Below, one piece after another: positions 46,750-54,912 of a stretch of 64,000 nucleotides of DNA. The notes beneath the pieces were generated by a model. It did not search any database and was not told the origin of the DNA. It saw only the letters and a program-made list of their open reading frames with translations. This DNA is from Bradyrhizobium sp. 200 (GTDB taxonomy: Bacteria; Pseudomonadota; Alphaproteobacteria; Rhizobiales; Xanthobacteraceae), in NCBI RefSeq assembly GCF_023100945.1, contig NZ_CP064689.1, positions 2,152,001 through 2,216,000 on the forward strand, read 5' to 3'. The first letter of the stretch is position 1. Each line of letters opens with the position of its first letter. Both the position numbers and the translations under genes were made by a program.

Positions 46750-47472
46750 ATGGCGGTTGAAATCTTGCCTGCAAAGGCTGCCGGCCGAATGAGAAAAATA
46801 CTCGAGAAAATTTCGGCTTCGTTGGTCAGCGCTGGCATCTATCTCCTGCACAACCGTAATACGCCACGCTTTTCCCGCGAGGAGATTAGAAATCTTCGGC
46901 TCTCCTTCAGTCAGTTTGGAGAAGATGTCGGGTTGGACAAGTGGTTTGACGACTTCTTCCAAATCCGACGCGGCGTTTATGTCGATGTAGGAGCATTTCA
47001 TCCGATCCGTTACTCGAATACTCTTCTTTTGTACAAGAAAGGCTGGCGAGGGGTAAACATCGATATGAATGCGGATAAGATTGCACTTTTTAAGAAGCTG
47101 AGACCTAATGACGTGAATGTTCACGCCGCTGTCAATAATGCTTCTGGGACGGCGCGTGCTTTACATTCAGGCTTGATTGAAGAAATGATTTTTGATCCGG
47201 ATGGGGATGTCCCGGTTCGAAGGTTAAACGAAATTTTGGCTGAAACTCCTTATCGACGTATAGATTATCTGGACATCGATTGTGAGGGGCATGATTACGA
47301 TGCTCTGCAATCAATCGATCTCGATCTATATCAGCCTAAAGTGATTACAATTGAAGCGTTGGAAACAGAGGCGGCTTCCCGGCTGGACGACTACCTGTCC
47401 ACCAAGGGGTATAGTCTGAAGGAGAAATTTCACTACACGTTGTTATTTGTGCGGGACAAGGCCAAAACATAA
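46750..47472 (+). CDS. FkbM-family methyltransferase
   Basis: 240 residues. SQFGEDVGLDKWFDDF and GVYVDVGAFHPIRYSNTLLL contain the SAM-binding loop, and RIDYLDIDCEGHDYDAL is the FkbM core with the DxxGxxxxVL-like end. The family O-methylates sugars or other acceptors. This member has the SQxGED N-terminus typical of sugar-directed FkbM proteins. One of four FkbM-type genes in the window; it is not close in sequence to the pair at 52794 and 62988. ATG 46789 is an alternative start. Confidence 0.85.
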   Translation: MAVEILPAKAAGRMRKILEKISASLVSAGIYLLHNRNTPRFSREEIRNLRLSFSQFGEDVGLDKWFDDFFQIRRGVYVDVGAFHPIRYSNTLLLYKKGWRGVNIDMNADKIALFKKLRPNDVNVHAAVNNASGTARALHSGLIEEMIFDPDGDVPVRRLNEILAETPYRRIDYLDIDCEGHDYDALQSIDLDLYQPKVITIEALETEAASRLDDYLSTKGYSLKEKFHYTLLFVRDKAKT

Positions 47473-47512
47473 TTGATAGGGCGAATGCCTTTTCATCCCC
47501 AAGGGAGTTCTG

Positions 47513-47534
47513 GATCAGCGCAGCGCTGCTGATC
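47513..47534 (+). terminator. Hairpin after the FkbM gene
   Basis: GATCAGC (47513-47519) and GCTGATC (47528-47534) form a 7-bp stem about 40 bp after the stop. No T run follows, so a terminator role is tentative. Confidence 0.3.
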
Positions 47535-47619
47535 GTCACTCGTCATCGCGTTCCGCCAGACGTTGTCTTGCTGTAATCGTGACCTAATAGCACGGTGTAG
47601 GTTGACCTAGAGGGATGAG

Positions 47620-48549
47620 ATGTCAAACAGCTTCGCGACTTTAATTCTTGTAGGTCCAGGTGAGCTCGAATCCGCGCGCTTGCAAGACGTTATTACTAGC
47701 CTGTTTTGCCTCGAGCCCGACTGCCGCGAACTCGTGCTGATCGACGACGGCATGATCTGCTCGCGCCAACAAGTTCAAGGTTGGATGCCGCTGAGCTGCA
47801 CGTTGACGATCTTGAAGAATCCGCGGAATGGCGTGGGTGATGGATGGGCTGATGGAACAACTGTAGGCGTGTTGGCCGGTCTCAAACATCTGTCATCACG
47901 GGACGACCTGCATTTCATACTACGGCTCGATACGGATTCTGCTGTGTTCGGGAAGTTTTCCGAGCGCATCGCTGCGCTTTTTCAAAGACACCCTGAATGC
48001 GGCATGGCTGGTACATTTCGAAAGTATCCAAGCGGAGAGGAGAGAATAAAGCCGGGGTTTATGATCGAGCGGCAAACAGCACCATACCCTCTTGCAAGGT
48101 TTCTCGCTCGATTGATTTTGGAAACTTGGAATCCGCGGCTGCTAATAACAGCCTTGCGGCGTAGGGCTTTGATCCGTACAGCCGAGGGTCACGGATATCG
48201 AAACGGCGAGTACGTACAAGGCGGCGGCCACGCATTTTCGGCAAGGCTTTTGCGCGCTGCGTTATCACTTAGGCTGCTCGATGACCCCTTCTTCTTTTTC
48301 CACAGCCGCCTCCCAGACGATACGGCGCTAACGATAGTCTGTTACGCGCTCGGCTTCGTTGCTTTAGACTTCAATGAGCCTGGGCAGGTTTTTGCAGTTG
48401 TTAATAATGGTCTTCCCGACTCACCCAGTAGGCTGTTTGAAAAGGGCTACGCGATCGCTCACAGCGTTAAAGCAGACCCAAGATGGACGGAGACCGAGAT
48501 ACGGGAAGTATTTTCCAGAGTTCGACAAAAGCTTGTCGCTCCAGCATAG
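47620..48549 (+). CDS. GT-A-like glycosyltransferase, uncharacterised
   Basis: 309 residues with GAGGGATGAG before the ATG. ATLILVGPGELESARLQDVI and LVLIDDG resemble a GT2 start, and FILRLDTDSAVFGKF has a DTD metal site. The second half (HGYRNGEYVQGGGHAFSARLL, DDPFFFFHSRLPDDT) fits a nucleotide-sugar transferase. I place it as a GT-A protein without a firm family. It stands alone in a region otherwise of methyltransferases and duplicated genes. Confidence 0.7.
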   Translation: MSNSFATLILVGPGELESARLQDVITSLFCLEPDCRELVLIDDGMICSRQQVQGWMPLSCTLTILKNPRNGVGDGWADGTTVGVLAGLKHLSSRDDLHFILRLDTDSAVFGKFSERIAALFQRHPECGMAGTFRKYPSGEERIKPGFMIERQTAPYPLARFLARLILETWNPRLLITALRRRALIRTAEGHGYRNGEYVQGGGHAFSARLLRAALSLRLLDDPFFFFHSRLPDDTALTIVCYALGFVALDFNEPGQVFAVVNNGLPDSPSRLFEKGYAIAHSVKADPRWTETEIREVFSRVRQKLVAPA

Positions 48550-48834
48550 ACGAAAATATGGCGTGGGCCCTCTCATCATTTGATATTTTTCTAAACGGTG
48601 ATGGCCAGAAGGCCGAACACAGGGTAGCCGATCGTGAGCCGCCAAGCGCTAGACTTGAAGGCGGTTCTCACGATCTGCGCGGCCGAAGTGTTTGCTACCC
48701 GCCCTCAGCTGCGCAAGCATACATTATGACCTATCCCGCGTGGCGTGCAAAATCACATTCCGCCGGCCAAGGTTGAGTCAATGGATCAAGGTTGTGGGAT
48801 TGGCGCTTTCGGCTTTGACGCAGCAATCGCAGTG

Positions 48835-49704
48835 TCAACCGAGCGATTTGAGATGCAGGTGAAGGTTGGAAACTGCATCCTTCGGAACTGAGTCCGGACT
48901 AAACGGCCTCACATTCCCGAAGTCCGGCCTGCAGATAACTGTGCCTTCATACTCATCGGCATGTATCAGTTTGCAGAGTTCGGTAAGGCTTCCGTTCGCC
49001 CCCCATTCGCGCATCTCCTTCGGATGCACTTCCAGAATCAGGTTTGGTCGGGATTGCAGGATTCTATTGGCTCCTCTTAGAACCTCGCATTCGAAACCTT
49101 CGACATCGACTTTCAGAACATTGAAGTTACGTGCGAACCGGTCTGCTAGATGATCTGCCGTGACAACGTTCGCTCTATAGGACGATGCGGTCGGCGCGCC
49201 AGTAACTTGATGAGCGTTGGTCTTCCATTCAAATGTCGCAGATCCGCTTTGCTCTCCGCCGGCGGCGAATAGAATCTCAACGTTCGCTAGCTTATTTAGG
49301 GTGACGTTTGATTGAGCGATGATCACGTTCTCCGGGTTAGCATCGAGGGCGACAATCGAACCGGTCGGGCCGACAAGATGGGCTAACTGCATGGTCAAAA
49401 AGCCATGGTGGCAGCCAATCTCGAGAACGTGGTCCCCCGGCTGAACGAGGGAGCGGTATTGACGCAACTCCCAAACCGGGTCGTCGGCGGCGAAAAACCA
49501 CTCATCGTACCACTGACTAGCGTCCCTGTTTGAGATCCAAAAATCAAAGCGGCAAGTGCGCTCGGTCCCGTAGGCGAGATCATACTTTTGCAGATAAGGG
49601 ATGAACGGAGGGACGGGCGCTTGGATTCGGCTTAGCTCGAATCCCATTTGATGAACAAGAGCTCGCAACAGTTGCTGTGGGGACATAAGAGACACTTTGC
49701 CCAT
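48835..49704 (-). CDS. FkbM-family methyltransferase
   Basis: About 289 residues from the ATG at 49704; TTG 49722 and ATG 49686 are alternatives. HVLEIGCHHGFLTMQLAHLV is the SAM-binding motif, VALDANPENV the acidic loop, and NVLKVDVEGFECEVLRGAN the FkbM signature. It probably O-methylates a sugar of the surface glycan. It lies on the minus strand between two rightward genes. It is not a close relative of the other three FkbM genes here. Confidence 0.88.
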   Translation of the reverse strand: MGKVSLMSPQQLLRALVHQMGFELSRIQAPVPPFIPYLQKYDLAYGTERTCRFDFWISNRDASQWYDEWFFAADDPVWELRQYRSLVQPGDHVLEIGCHHGFLTMQLAHLVGPTGSIVALDANPENVIIAQSNVTLNKLANVEILFAAGGEQSGSATFEWKTNAHQVTGAPTASSYRANVVTADHLADRFARNFNVLKVDVEGFECEVLRGANRILQSRPNLILEVHPKEMREWGANGSLTELCKLIHADEYEGTVICRPDFGNVRPFSPDSVPKDAVSNLHLHLKSLG

Positions 49705-49855
49705 TGGCGGAAGTTTGGTCAATCGATCAAGTAAAGAGGCATTGAGCCGTTCGCTGCGAGGTCATCCGAGATCATTCCGCAGTCGACGACCACTTGCAAA
49801 TTATAAATCCATTGGGGACCGGAACCGCGGACGACTACAAAACCTCGTGCGGTGA

Positions 49856-50062
49856 TCACTTGGTTTTAGATTTCAGCCCGAGCTCGACCAGCCGGCGGAT
49901 GGCTTCGGGGCGGCTCGGATAAGGTGGCTTTTGCTTGCCGATCCAAGTGTCCAGTTCAGCCAGTGATTTCGGCTGCATTCGTACGACTATCGGCTCCCCC
50001 TTGCCCGTAGGGGCCGGGCCGCGCTTTTTCTTTGATATCACAGTTGTTCTATCCAGTGACAT
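49856..50062 (-). CDS. Small ribbon-helix-helix-like DNA-binding protein
   Basis: 68 residues from the ATG at 50062; the frame is open further upstream but with non-coding character. After a basic start (KKKRGPAPTGKG) comes PIVVRMQPKSLAELDTWI, then SRPEAIRRLVELGL, the strand-helix-helix layout of CopG/RHH repressors and antitoxins. A 17-base direct repeat flanks its start codon, as expected for self-repression. No toxin gene is visible next to it. Confidence 0.6.
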   Translation of the reverse strand: MSLDRTTVISKKKRGPAPTGKGEPIVVRMQPKSLAELDTWIGKQKPPYPSRPEAIRRLVELGLKSKTK

Positions 50063-50081
50063 CCTTGATACCACAATTATT
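50032..50081. promoter_or_regulatory. Direct repeat at the RHH gene start, possible self-operator
   Basis: TTGATATCACAGTTGTT (50032-50048) and TTGATACCACAATTATT (50065-50081) match at 14 of 17 bases, 33 bp apart start to start. One copy is inside the first codons and one just upstream of the start of the minus-strand RHH gene. The spacing of about three helical turns suits a cooperative repressor. Confidence 0.35.
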
Positions 50082-50442
50082 GCAAGCCGAGGGGAAGATC
50101 GCAACTTCTGCCTCGGCTCTAACCCGACCACTGAGGACGGTATCCAAATGACCCGAGCTGACAGCGTGCTTGGCACGCCACCGATCACAAAAAGTCCAGC
50201 GTCCCAATGAGACGCCGAACGCTGGAGCAACTTCTTGCTCTTTGGCAAGGCTGGTGAGTTGACGATCAGAATTAAGGGGGCAGTCCCTCGGCCATGGCGG
50301 AAACGCAGGAACAGGTCTGAAGCGCGCTGGCCGTGGGTCCGGCGCTCGTAAATAAGCGCCGTTGCCAACGGGCTCGGATTATCGATAAATGATAGTTGCC
50401 AAGAGCGGTAGCACACATCCAACAGTTATTTGACGCTAATCA
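50063..50442. other. Intergenic region upstream of the intact GT4
   Basis: About 380 bp. I see no gene. AGCGGTAGCACA (50403-50414) contains the ops core GCGGTAGC and lies about 30 bp before the GT4 start at 50443; the decayed copy of that gene at 43424 lacks it. Promoters for the RHH gene and the GT4 pair are expected here. Confidence 0.4.
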
Positions 50443-51624
50443 ATGCCGTATAATATTTTACACGTTGTTCCTTACATGCATCCTAGCACTGGCGGGCCGC
50501 CAGTTGTGGTGGAGAACTTCGTCGCCGAAGCAAGCCGCTTGGGCCACAGCTCCCAGATCATCTCGACGACGAAGTTTTGCAGAGGTGACGAACGGAGTTT
50601 GAAAGCGCGCTTAGAGCAGCTTGCTCCCACGACTTTTCTGACTGAGCTGGAAACAGTTCCTTTCGTTAGTCGAAGCGCCCGCGAAACGATCGACGCGCAT
50701 GTGCGACGAGCTGATCTTGTCCACGTCCACACGCTTTGGAGGCCGTTAAACGTCGCGGCCCGCTACGCATGTTCGCGGCACGACAGACCCTACGTCTTCA
50801 TGCCCCACGGTATGCTTGATCCTTACTCATTGTCTATCAAAGCGCTGAAGAAATCCATTTATTTGAAGTTCTTCGAAGGTCCTAACATGGCTTGTGCTCA
50901 GCGCATGATCTACACGACTTCGGAGGAGGAGCGACTTGCGGCGTCGGTCGGGCTGCACTTGCCGGATGGAGCGATTGTGCCCCTTGGCGCACGGGTAAGC
51001 TCGACCTCGACTAACGACCTCCGACTTCAGTTTCTGGAAAAATACCCCCAAGCCGAAGGGAAGCGGAGGTTACTGTTTCTCGGAAGACTTCATCACAAGA
51101 AAGGTCTCGACCGTATCTTAAACTGCTTGCAGCATGTGTTGCAAACAATACCAAATGCGCTTCTGATCGTTGCGGGCACTGGCGAGCCAAAATACGAAGA
51201 GCACATTCGGCAGCTCGTTGGCTCGTTGGCTTTGGACGATCATGTGGTGCTCACCGGACACTTGGACGGCGAACTGAAATGGGCATCTTTCGCTGCAGCG
51301 GAATTGTTTCTGCTACCATCCCGTCAGGAAAACTTCGCGATTACCGTCGCTGAGGCGATGCAAATGGGCGTTCCCGTCGTTATAACGGATAAAGTCAATA
51401 CTTGGCCTTATGTAGAGGAGGCGGGTGCTGGTCTTGTTCTAGCTGAGCGTGACATTGACGCACTTCTCCCGCGAGCGATAGAGACGCTGTTGATGGATGA
51501 CGCCACACGGTCAAAAATGGCGGCGCAAGGAAGCCGTTTCGCGTGCGACCGATTAACTTGGCAGGCGTCCGCGCAGAAGCTGCTCGCTTGCTATGATCAG
51601 GTTGTTTCAGGTCGAAGTGCGTAA
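50443..51624 (+). CDS. GT4 glycosyltransferase, intact copy
   Basis: 393 residues. MPYNILHVVPYMHPSTGGPP opens the GT-B fold, VHVHTLWRPLNVAARYAC and PHGMLDPYSL follow, and the C-terminal half has LLFLGRLHHKKGLDRIL and PSRQENFAITVAEAMQMGVP with the GT4 Glu site. The gene is followed after 11 bp by a WcaF-like acetyltransferase. A deleted copy of the same pair lies at 43424. Likely extends the same glycan; WcaI/ExpE-type mannosyl- or fucosyltransferases are similar, but specificity is unknown. Confidence 0.92.
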   Translation: MPYNILHVVPYMHPSTGGPPVVVENFVAEASRLGHSSQIISTTKFCRGDERSLKARLEQLAPTTFLTELETVPFVSRSARETIDAHVRRADLVHVHTLWRPLNVAARYACSRHDRPYVFMPHGMLDPYSLSIKALKKSIYLKFFEGPNMACAQRMIYTTSEEERLAASVGLHLPDGAIVPLGARVSSTSTNDLRLQFLEKYPQAEGKRRLLFLGRLHHKKGLDRILNCLQHVLQTIPNALLIVAGTGEPKYEEHIRQLVGSLALDDHVVLTGHLDGELKWASFAAAELFLLPSRQENFAITVAEAMQMGVPVVITDKVNTWPYVEEAGAGLVLAERDIDALLPRAIETLLMDDATRSKMAAQGSRFACDRLTWQASAQKLLACYDQVVSGRSA

Positions 51625-51635
51625 GGGCGATCACG

Positions 51636-52223
51636 ATGGAAGCTAGGCGATTTCAAGATCTAGCCCGTTTTGGAGGGACCGCGCGTGGGGGCGCCGCTTG
51701 GCGCGCACAGTTATGGTGGCTATTTCAAGCGGTCTTTGTGCTGCCTACCCCGCAATACATGTTCGCCTGGCGCCGATTCGCGCTTATCTTGTTTGGTGCG
51801 AAGATTGGAAAACACGTTCTCATCCGTCCGGGCGTGCGTGTCACTTACCCCTGGAATCTGACGATGGGGGACTACGTCTGGATTGGTGATAATGTGCATC
51901 TTTATTCCGTTGCGGAAATATCTATCGGATCGCATTCCTGCGTTTCACAAGATTCATACCTTTGCGCGGGAACACACGATTACCGGGACGTTACGTTTGC
52001 ATTTGTCAGCACTCCGATAAAAATTGGGGAAGAGTGCTGGGTTGCTGCGCGATCATTCATTGGCCCTGGGGTCGAAATTGGAGATGCGGCCGTTGTCGGC
52101 GCAGGATCTGTTGTTATGACGAGCGTCGACGCAGAGACGATTGTGGCAGGAAATCCCGCTAAGCTTGTTGGCAGGCGTACGCGGCATGCTTTGGCAGTTT
52201 CGACCATTGTAACTGCTATGTAG
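51636..52223 (+). CDS. Colanic-acid-type acetyltransferase (WcaF-like, hexapeptide repeat)
   Basis: 195 residues. FGGTARGGAAWRAQLWW is the family start, then TYPWNLTMGDYVWIGDN begins a left-handed beta helix. Hexapeptide turns (IGSHSCVSQDSYLCAGTHDY, GPGVEIGDAAVVGAGSVV, ETIVAGNPAKLVGRR) include the catalytic His in AGTHD. It O-acetylates a sugar using acetyl-CoA in the cytoplasm. Partner of the GT4 at 50443, so it probably decorates that enzyme's residue. Confidence 0.9.
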   Translation: MEARRFQDLARFGGTARGGAAWRAQLWWLFQAVFVLPTPQYMFAWRRFALILFGAKIGKHVLIRPGVRVTYPWNLTMGDYVWIGDNVHLYSVAEISIGSHSCVSQDSYLCAGTHDYRDVTFAFVSTPIKIGEECWVAARSFIGPGVEIGDAAVVGAGSVVMTSVDAETIVAGNPAKLVGRRTRHALAVSTIVTAM

Positions 52224-52641
52224 CCTCTTCCACGGCGGTGATCGCTTCCATCCTCCGCTCCAAAGCCGTGGGACAGTCTTCGAGCAACCGCGCATGGGTT
52301 GTGCTAGAGGCTTCCCAATGGCGCATGGCCTTTATGTCTCTCAGTACAGACATGCGCCGGCTTTGCGCGGTATCAAGCAGCGATTGAAATAAGAAGAAAA
52401 ATTCCCGCGCTTGCGTGAGGCTTTCAGCACTAATAGTGGACTGATCGAATCCATGTGCTGCCAGCCTTGATTCGATTTCATCCGCCGCGCCCTTATCGCT
52501 TCGCCAGCACCACGCATGGCGGCGTATTTGCTGGCGGGCAAGTCCGTCGGACTCGGGTGAAATTTCGAGCAGATCGATCCGGCGCAGGGATTGTTCGATC
52601 GCCTGCTCGCGGTACTGCATCAGGACCTTGTGGCGCAACAT
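52216..52641 (-). CDS. Hypothetical helical protein
   Basis: Up to 141 residues (ATG 52641 or 52620), convergent with the acetyltransferase and overlapping its stop by 8 bp. The sequence is Arg- and Glu-rich and reads as all-helical (ARQQIRRHAWCWRSDKGAA, AREFFFLFQSLLDTAQSRR). Codon choice looks coding. No family recognised. Confidence 0.45.
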   Translation of the reverse strand: MLRHKVLMQYREQAIEQSLRRIDLLEISPESDGLARQQIRRHAWCWRSDKGAADEIESRLAAHGFDQSTISAESLTQAREFFFLFQSLLDTAQSRRMSVLRDIKAMRHWEASSTTHARLLEDCPTALERRMEAITAVEEAT

Positions 52642-52793
52642 CGAGCTGGCCCGACGTTTGGGAGCTACCGTCGTCGTGGCCTCAAAAGTGAGCTTTCGCT
52701 ACGCACGCGCTTCCAGTTTGGTCGGACTGCTTCTGGCAGAGCCCTGAGCGTTTGTCGTCCGAGCCATAACCGAGAGGCCGGCTTCCGTTTCGT

Positions 52794-53603
52794 CTAGCGC
52801 TCGCCGCTCATCAAGAAGAACAGGTTGTCGCCGCGCATCGTTACCTCATGTGGGTGCCCGGCAATCGCTTTCATGAAGGATTGAGACGTCCCGGTATTGG
52901 GGAATAGCCAGTCGTGAAGCTCGATCGCGATGAGGTCGGTCCGGTCCATCCAATCCGTGTTCGACCGGAATAGCGCTTTCTCGGCCCCTTCGATGTCGAC
53001 CTTGACGACCAGAATTGGCTTTCCTTCGGAAAGCTGATCGATTGTGAATCCAGGTATTGATCCTTTGCCTTCTTCAACTTGGAAGGCCCATGGCTCTGCG
53101 TCAGGGTTGGCGATGGAGAGATGAGAGGGCATATCCCAGACGCCGCCATGGACGAGCGTTACGTTTGGATACGCAGTAAGGTTCTTCGATGCAATTTCCA
53201 AGTTCGATTGGTCGGGCTCAACAGCGATAATCTTCGCTTCAGGAAAATGGCGAGCGTACCATACGCCGCTGAGTCCGATGTTCGCACCGCAATCGATAAT
53301 CAACGGCTGCACTCTGGAGGCGATCAAGAAGTCATATCGCCGACGCAGCTCCTTGCCTTGAGCCGTGTCGGAGATGTCGTATCCCTTGACAGCCAGGACC
53401 TGTAAGAATACGCGCACGTCTGACGTTCCGCCGCGCAGCCAAATTGGGGCTGCGAAGTCCGGAAGGGTCAAGGCAAACAGTTTGCGACTGCGGTCGCCTA
53501 GCTTGTACTGGAGGGCTGTCCTTGGCCCGTCTATCAGACCATACTGCTTGGTCCAGTAATTAAGGCCATACTGCCTGGTCCAGTAATTGATGGTTTGAAA
53601 CAT
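52794..53603 (-). CDS. FkbM-family methyltransferase (inverted paralogue A)
   Basis: 269 residues from the ATG at 53603 (GTG 53612 is also possible). LIIDCGANIGLSGVWYAR is the SAM motif, IIAVEPDQSNLEIA the acidic loop and VVKVDIEGAEKALF the FkbM signature. The N-terminus contains a 9-residue tandem duplication, NYWTRQYGL NYWTKQYGL, encoded by a 27-bp repeat. The paralogue at 62988 has a single copy of that unit and is otherwise near-collinear, on the opposite strand. Probable sugar O-methyltransferase. Confidence 0.88.
   Translation of the reverse strand: MFQTINYWTRQYGLNYWTKQYGLIDGPRTALQYKLGDRSRKLFALTLPDFAAPIWLRGGTSDVRVFLQVLAVKGYDISDTAQGKELRRRYDFLIASRVQPLIIDCGANIGLSGVWYARHFPEAKIIAVEPDQSNLEIASKNLTAYPNVTLVHGGVWDMPSHLSIANPDAEPWAFQVEEGKGSIPGFTIDQLSEGKPILVVKVDIEGAEKALFRSNTDWMDRTDLIAIELHDWLFPNTGTSQSFMKAIAGHPHEVTMRGDNLFFLMSGER
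53539..53588. repeat. 27-bp tandem repeat inside the FkbM gene
   Basis: Two 23-base segments (53539-53561 and 53566-53588) differ at one base and are offset by 27 bp, adding exactly nine codons without shifting frame. It looks like a recent slippage duplication in the N-terminal region. Confidence 0.7.
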
Positions 53604-53645
53604 CGACTTCACTCTACGAGTACAAAAAGCCGTAGAATTTCAAAA

Positions 53646-54176
53646 TCAAAAGTCGGCACTGAAATCGACCGGATAGTGCCAGAGCGGGAATCCTGCGTCA
53701 AGCAACCGCAGCGCCGTCGAGGCGGCGCCGTCGCGCAAATCGCTAATCCCTGAGGCTGGGGCCGTCCAAATTAGTACTTCCAAACCTGCGCAACGGCAAT
53801 TTTGCCGGGACAGCATAACAGCGGAAGACGCACGTCCAAGCTGCCGTATCATACGGGCATATGCTGGAGATAGTGCTTCAGTAAACAAGACCGCCCGAAG
53901 ACGGTCTCGCTGTTGCAGTGGGCTAGGAAGCAGCCGCCGATCCACGGCCACAAGTGTGCTTTCGCAGCGAGATTTAAGTAGAAGTTGCCTTGCCGCGAGG
54001 GCCGTGAACAATATCGTAAACCCACCAAATTCGTAGCTCGTACCTTCTTTATCGCTTTTGCTGATGCGACATAGCAGTGGCACGTCACACTTATTTGCAA
54101 TTGCGCTGGAACGGAGGGTGGCAAATCCCCCAGCCGAAGGTCGCACGCCGACGCAGTTCGTGAGCGACGTCTTCAC
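53646..54176 (-). CDS. Hypothetical protein, unrecognised
   Basis: 176 residues from a GTG. Codon choice resembles coding DNA. Segments such as TSYEFGGFTILFTALAARQL and ALSPAYARMIRQLGRASSAV have the look of a folded protein, but I recognise no family. It lies between an FkbM gene and a truncated DUF5681-like gene in a rearranged stretch. A 43-codon plus frame ending at 54192 overlaps it and is not supported. Confidence 0.4.
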   Translation of the reverse strand: MKTSLTNCVGVRPSAGGFATLRSSAIANKCDVPLLCRISKSDKEGTSYEFGGFTILFTALAARQLLLKSRCESTLVAVDRRLLPSPLQQRDRLRAVLFTEALSPAYARMIRQLGRASSAVMLSRQNCRCAGLEVLIWTAPASGISDLRDGAASTALRLLDAGFPLWHYPVDFSADF

Positions 54177-54257
54177 CCGAGCGCCATTTTAGCTTCGAGC
54201 GTTGCTCCATTTTGTTGGAGTAGGAAAACGGCCCGAAAAATCTTAAGGTCAGTAAGG

Positions 54258-54500
54258 GCGCGCAATCCGCGCGGTCGTCTGCGCAAGGCGCCGCTCCGGA
54301 TTTCGGACGGGCAGCTCAGGCAGGATTTCTTCAAGGCCGCTGAAACCCCGATCTCGATTGTCGAAAATGGTAAGCGAAAGACCGTTTCTGCGCGCATCGC
54401 TGTTGCGAAGCAGTTAGCACTCAAGGCGGCGTCCGGCGATATGAAGGCAATCGTTGAGTTTAATAAGCGCAGCGAGCGGTTCACTTTGGAGCATGTGTGA
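54258..54500 (+). pseudogene. DUF5681-like protein, N-terminally truncated
   Basis: The plus frame reads ARNPRGRLRKAPLRISDGQL, later TPISIVENGKRKTVSARIAV and LKAASGDMKAIVEFN. This is the order of DUF5681 proteins (GNPRGRPKG then a tightly conserved repressor-like region). The frame is open back to about 54075, but no ATG, GTG or TTG start and no usual N-terminal residues are seen. The 49-residue frame that follows overlaps its stop as GTGTGA. Such genes often ride on mobile DNA. Confidence 0.5.
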
Positions 54501-54646
54501 AGCCCCAGCTGTCGAACCTTGAAGCGATTGCCAATGCTGAAGATCACCTTCGGGATTTTCCTGAAGATGTGACGGACGAATTCGAGCGCGCCGTGAAGCT
54601 CTTGAAGGCTGACTTGGATTCATATTTCCGCTTTGGCCTGACCTAG
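54497..54646 (+). CDS. Small hypothetical protein coupled to the DUF5681-like gene
   Basis: 49 residues from a GTG overlapping the stop of the preceding frame. KPQLSNLEAIANAEDHLRDF and ERAVKLLKADLDSYFRFGLT look like an all-helical acidic peptide. No family is recognised. The overlap implies translation together with the truncated upstream gene. Confidence 0.45.
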   Translation: MKPQLSNLEAIANAEDHLRDFPEDVTDEFERAVKLLKADLDSYFRFGLT

Positions 54647-54832
54647 ACCAATAACTCAGCTGCTAATCAAAGAAATCCTTGGGAGCGCACGCGCTCCCGC
54701 TTTCTTGTGCGACCATTGAACGCCGCTCGCCGGTCGGAGATGCTCTGCTGGACATCGGCTCCAACCCTGTTTATTCGAATGCTCGGAAAGGCTCCCGAGT
54801 TCGATCAAGTCGCTAAAATATCTAAGGATTAG

Positions 54833-54848
54833 TCTTACTGAGTCAGAA
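54833..54848 (+). repeat. Left terminal inverted repeat of the IS701 element
   Basis: Sixteen bases matching the right terminus at 14 of 16 positions. The TTAG target duplicate lies immediately outside. Confidence 0.75.
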
Positions 54849-54912
54849 AGCCACAGGGCTCGGCGCACCCGACTCGCTTAGCGTGAGAAGATTCGAGCAT
54901 GCGAGGGCTGGG

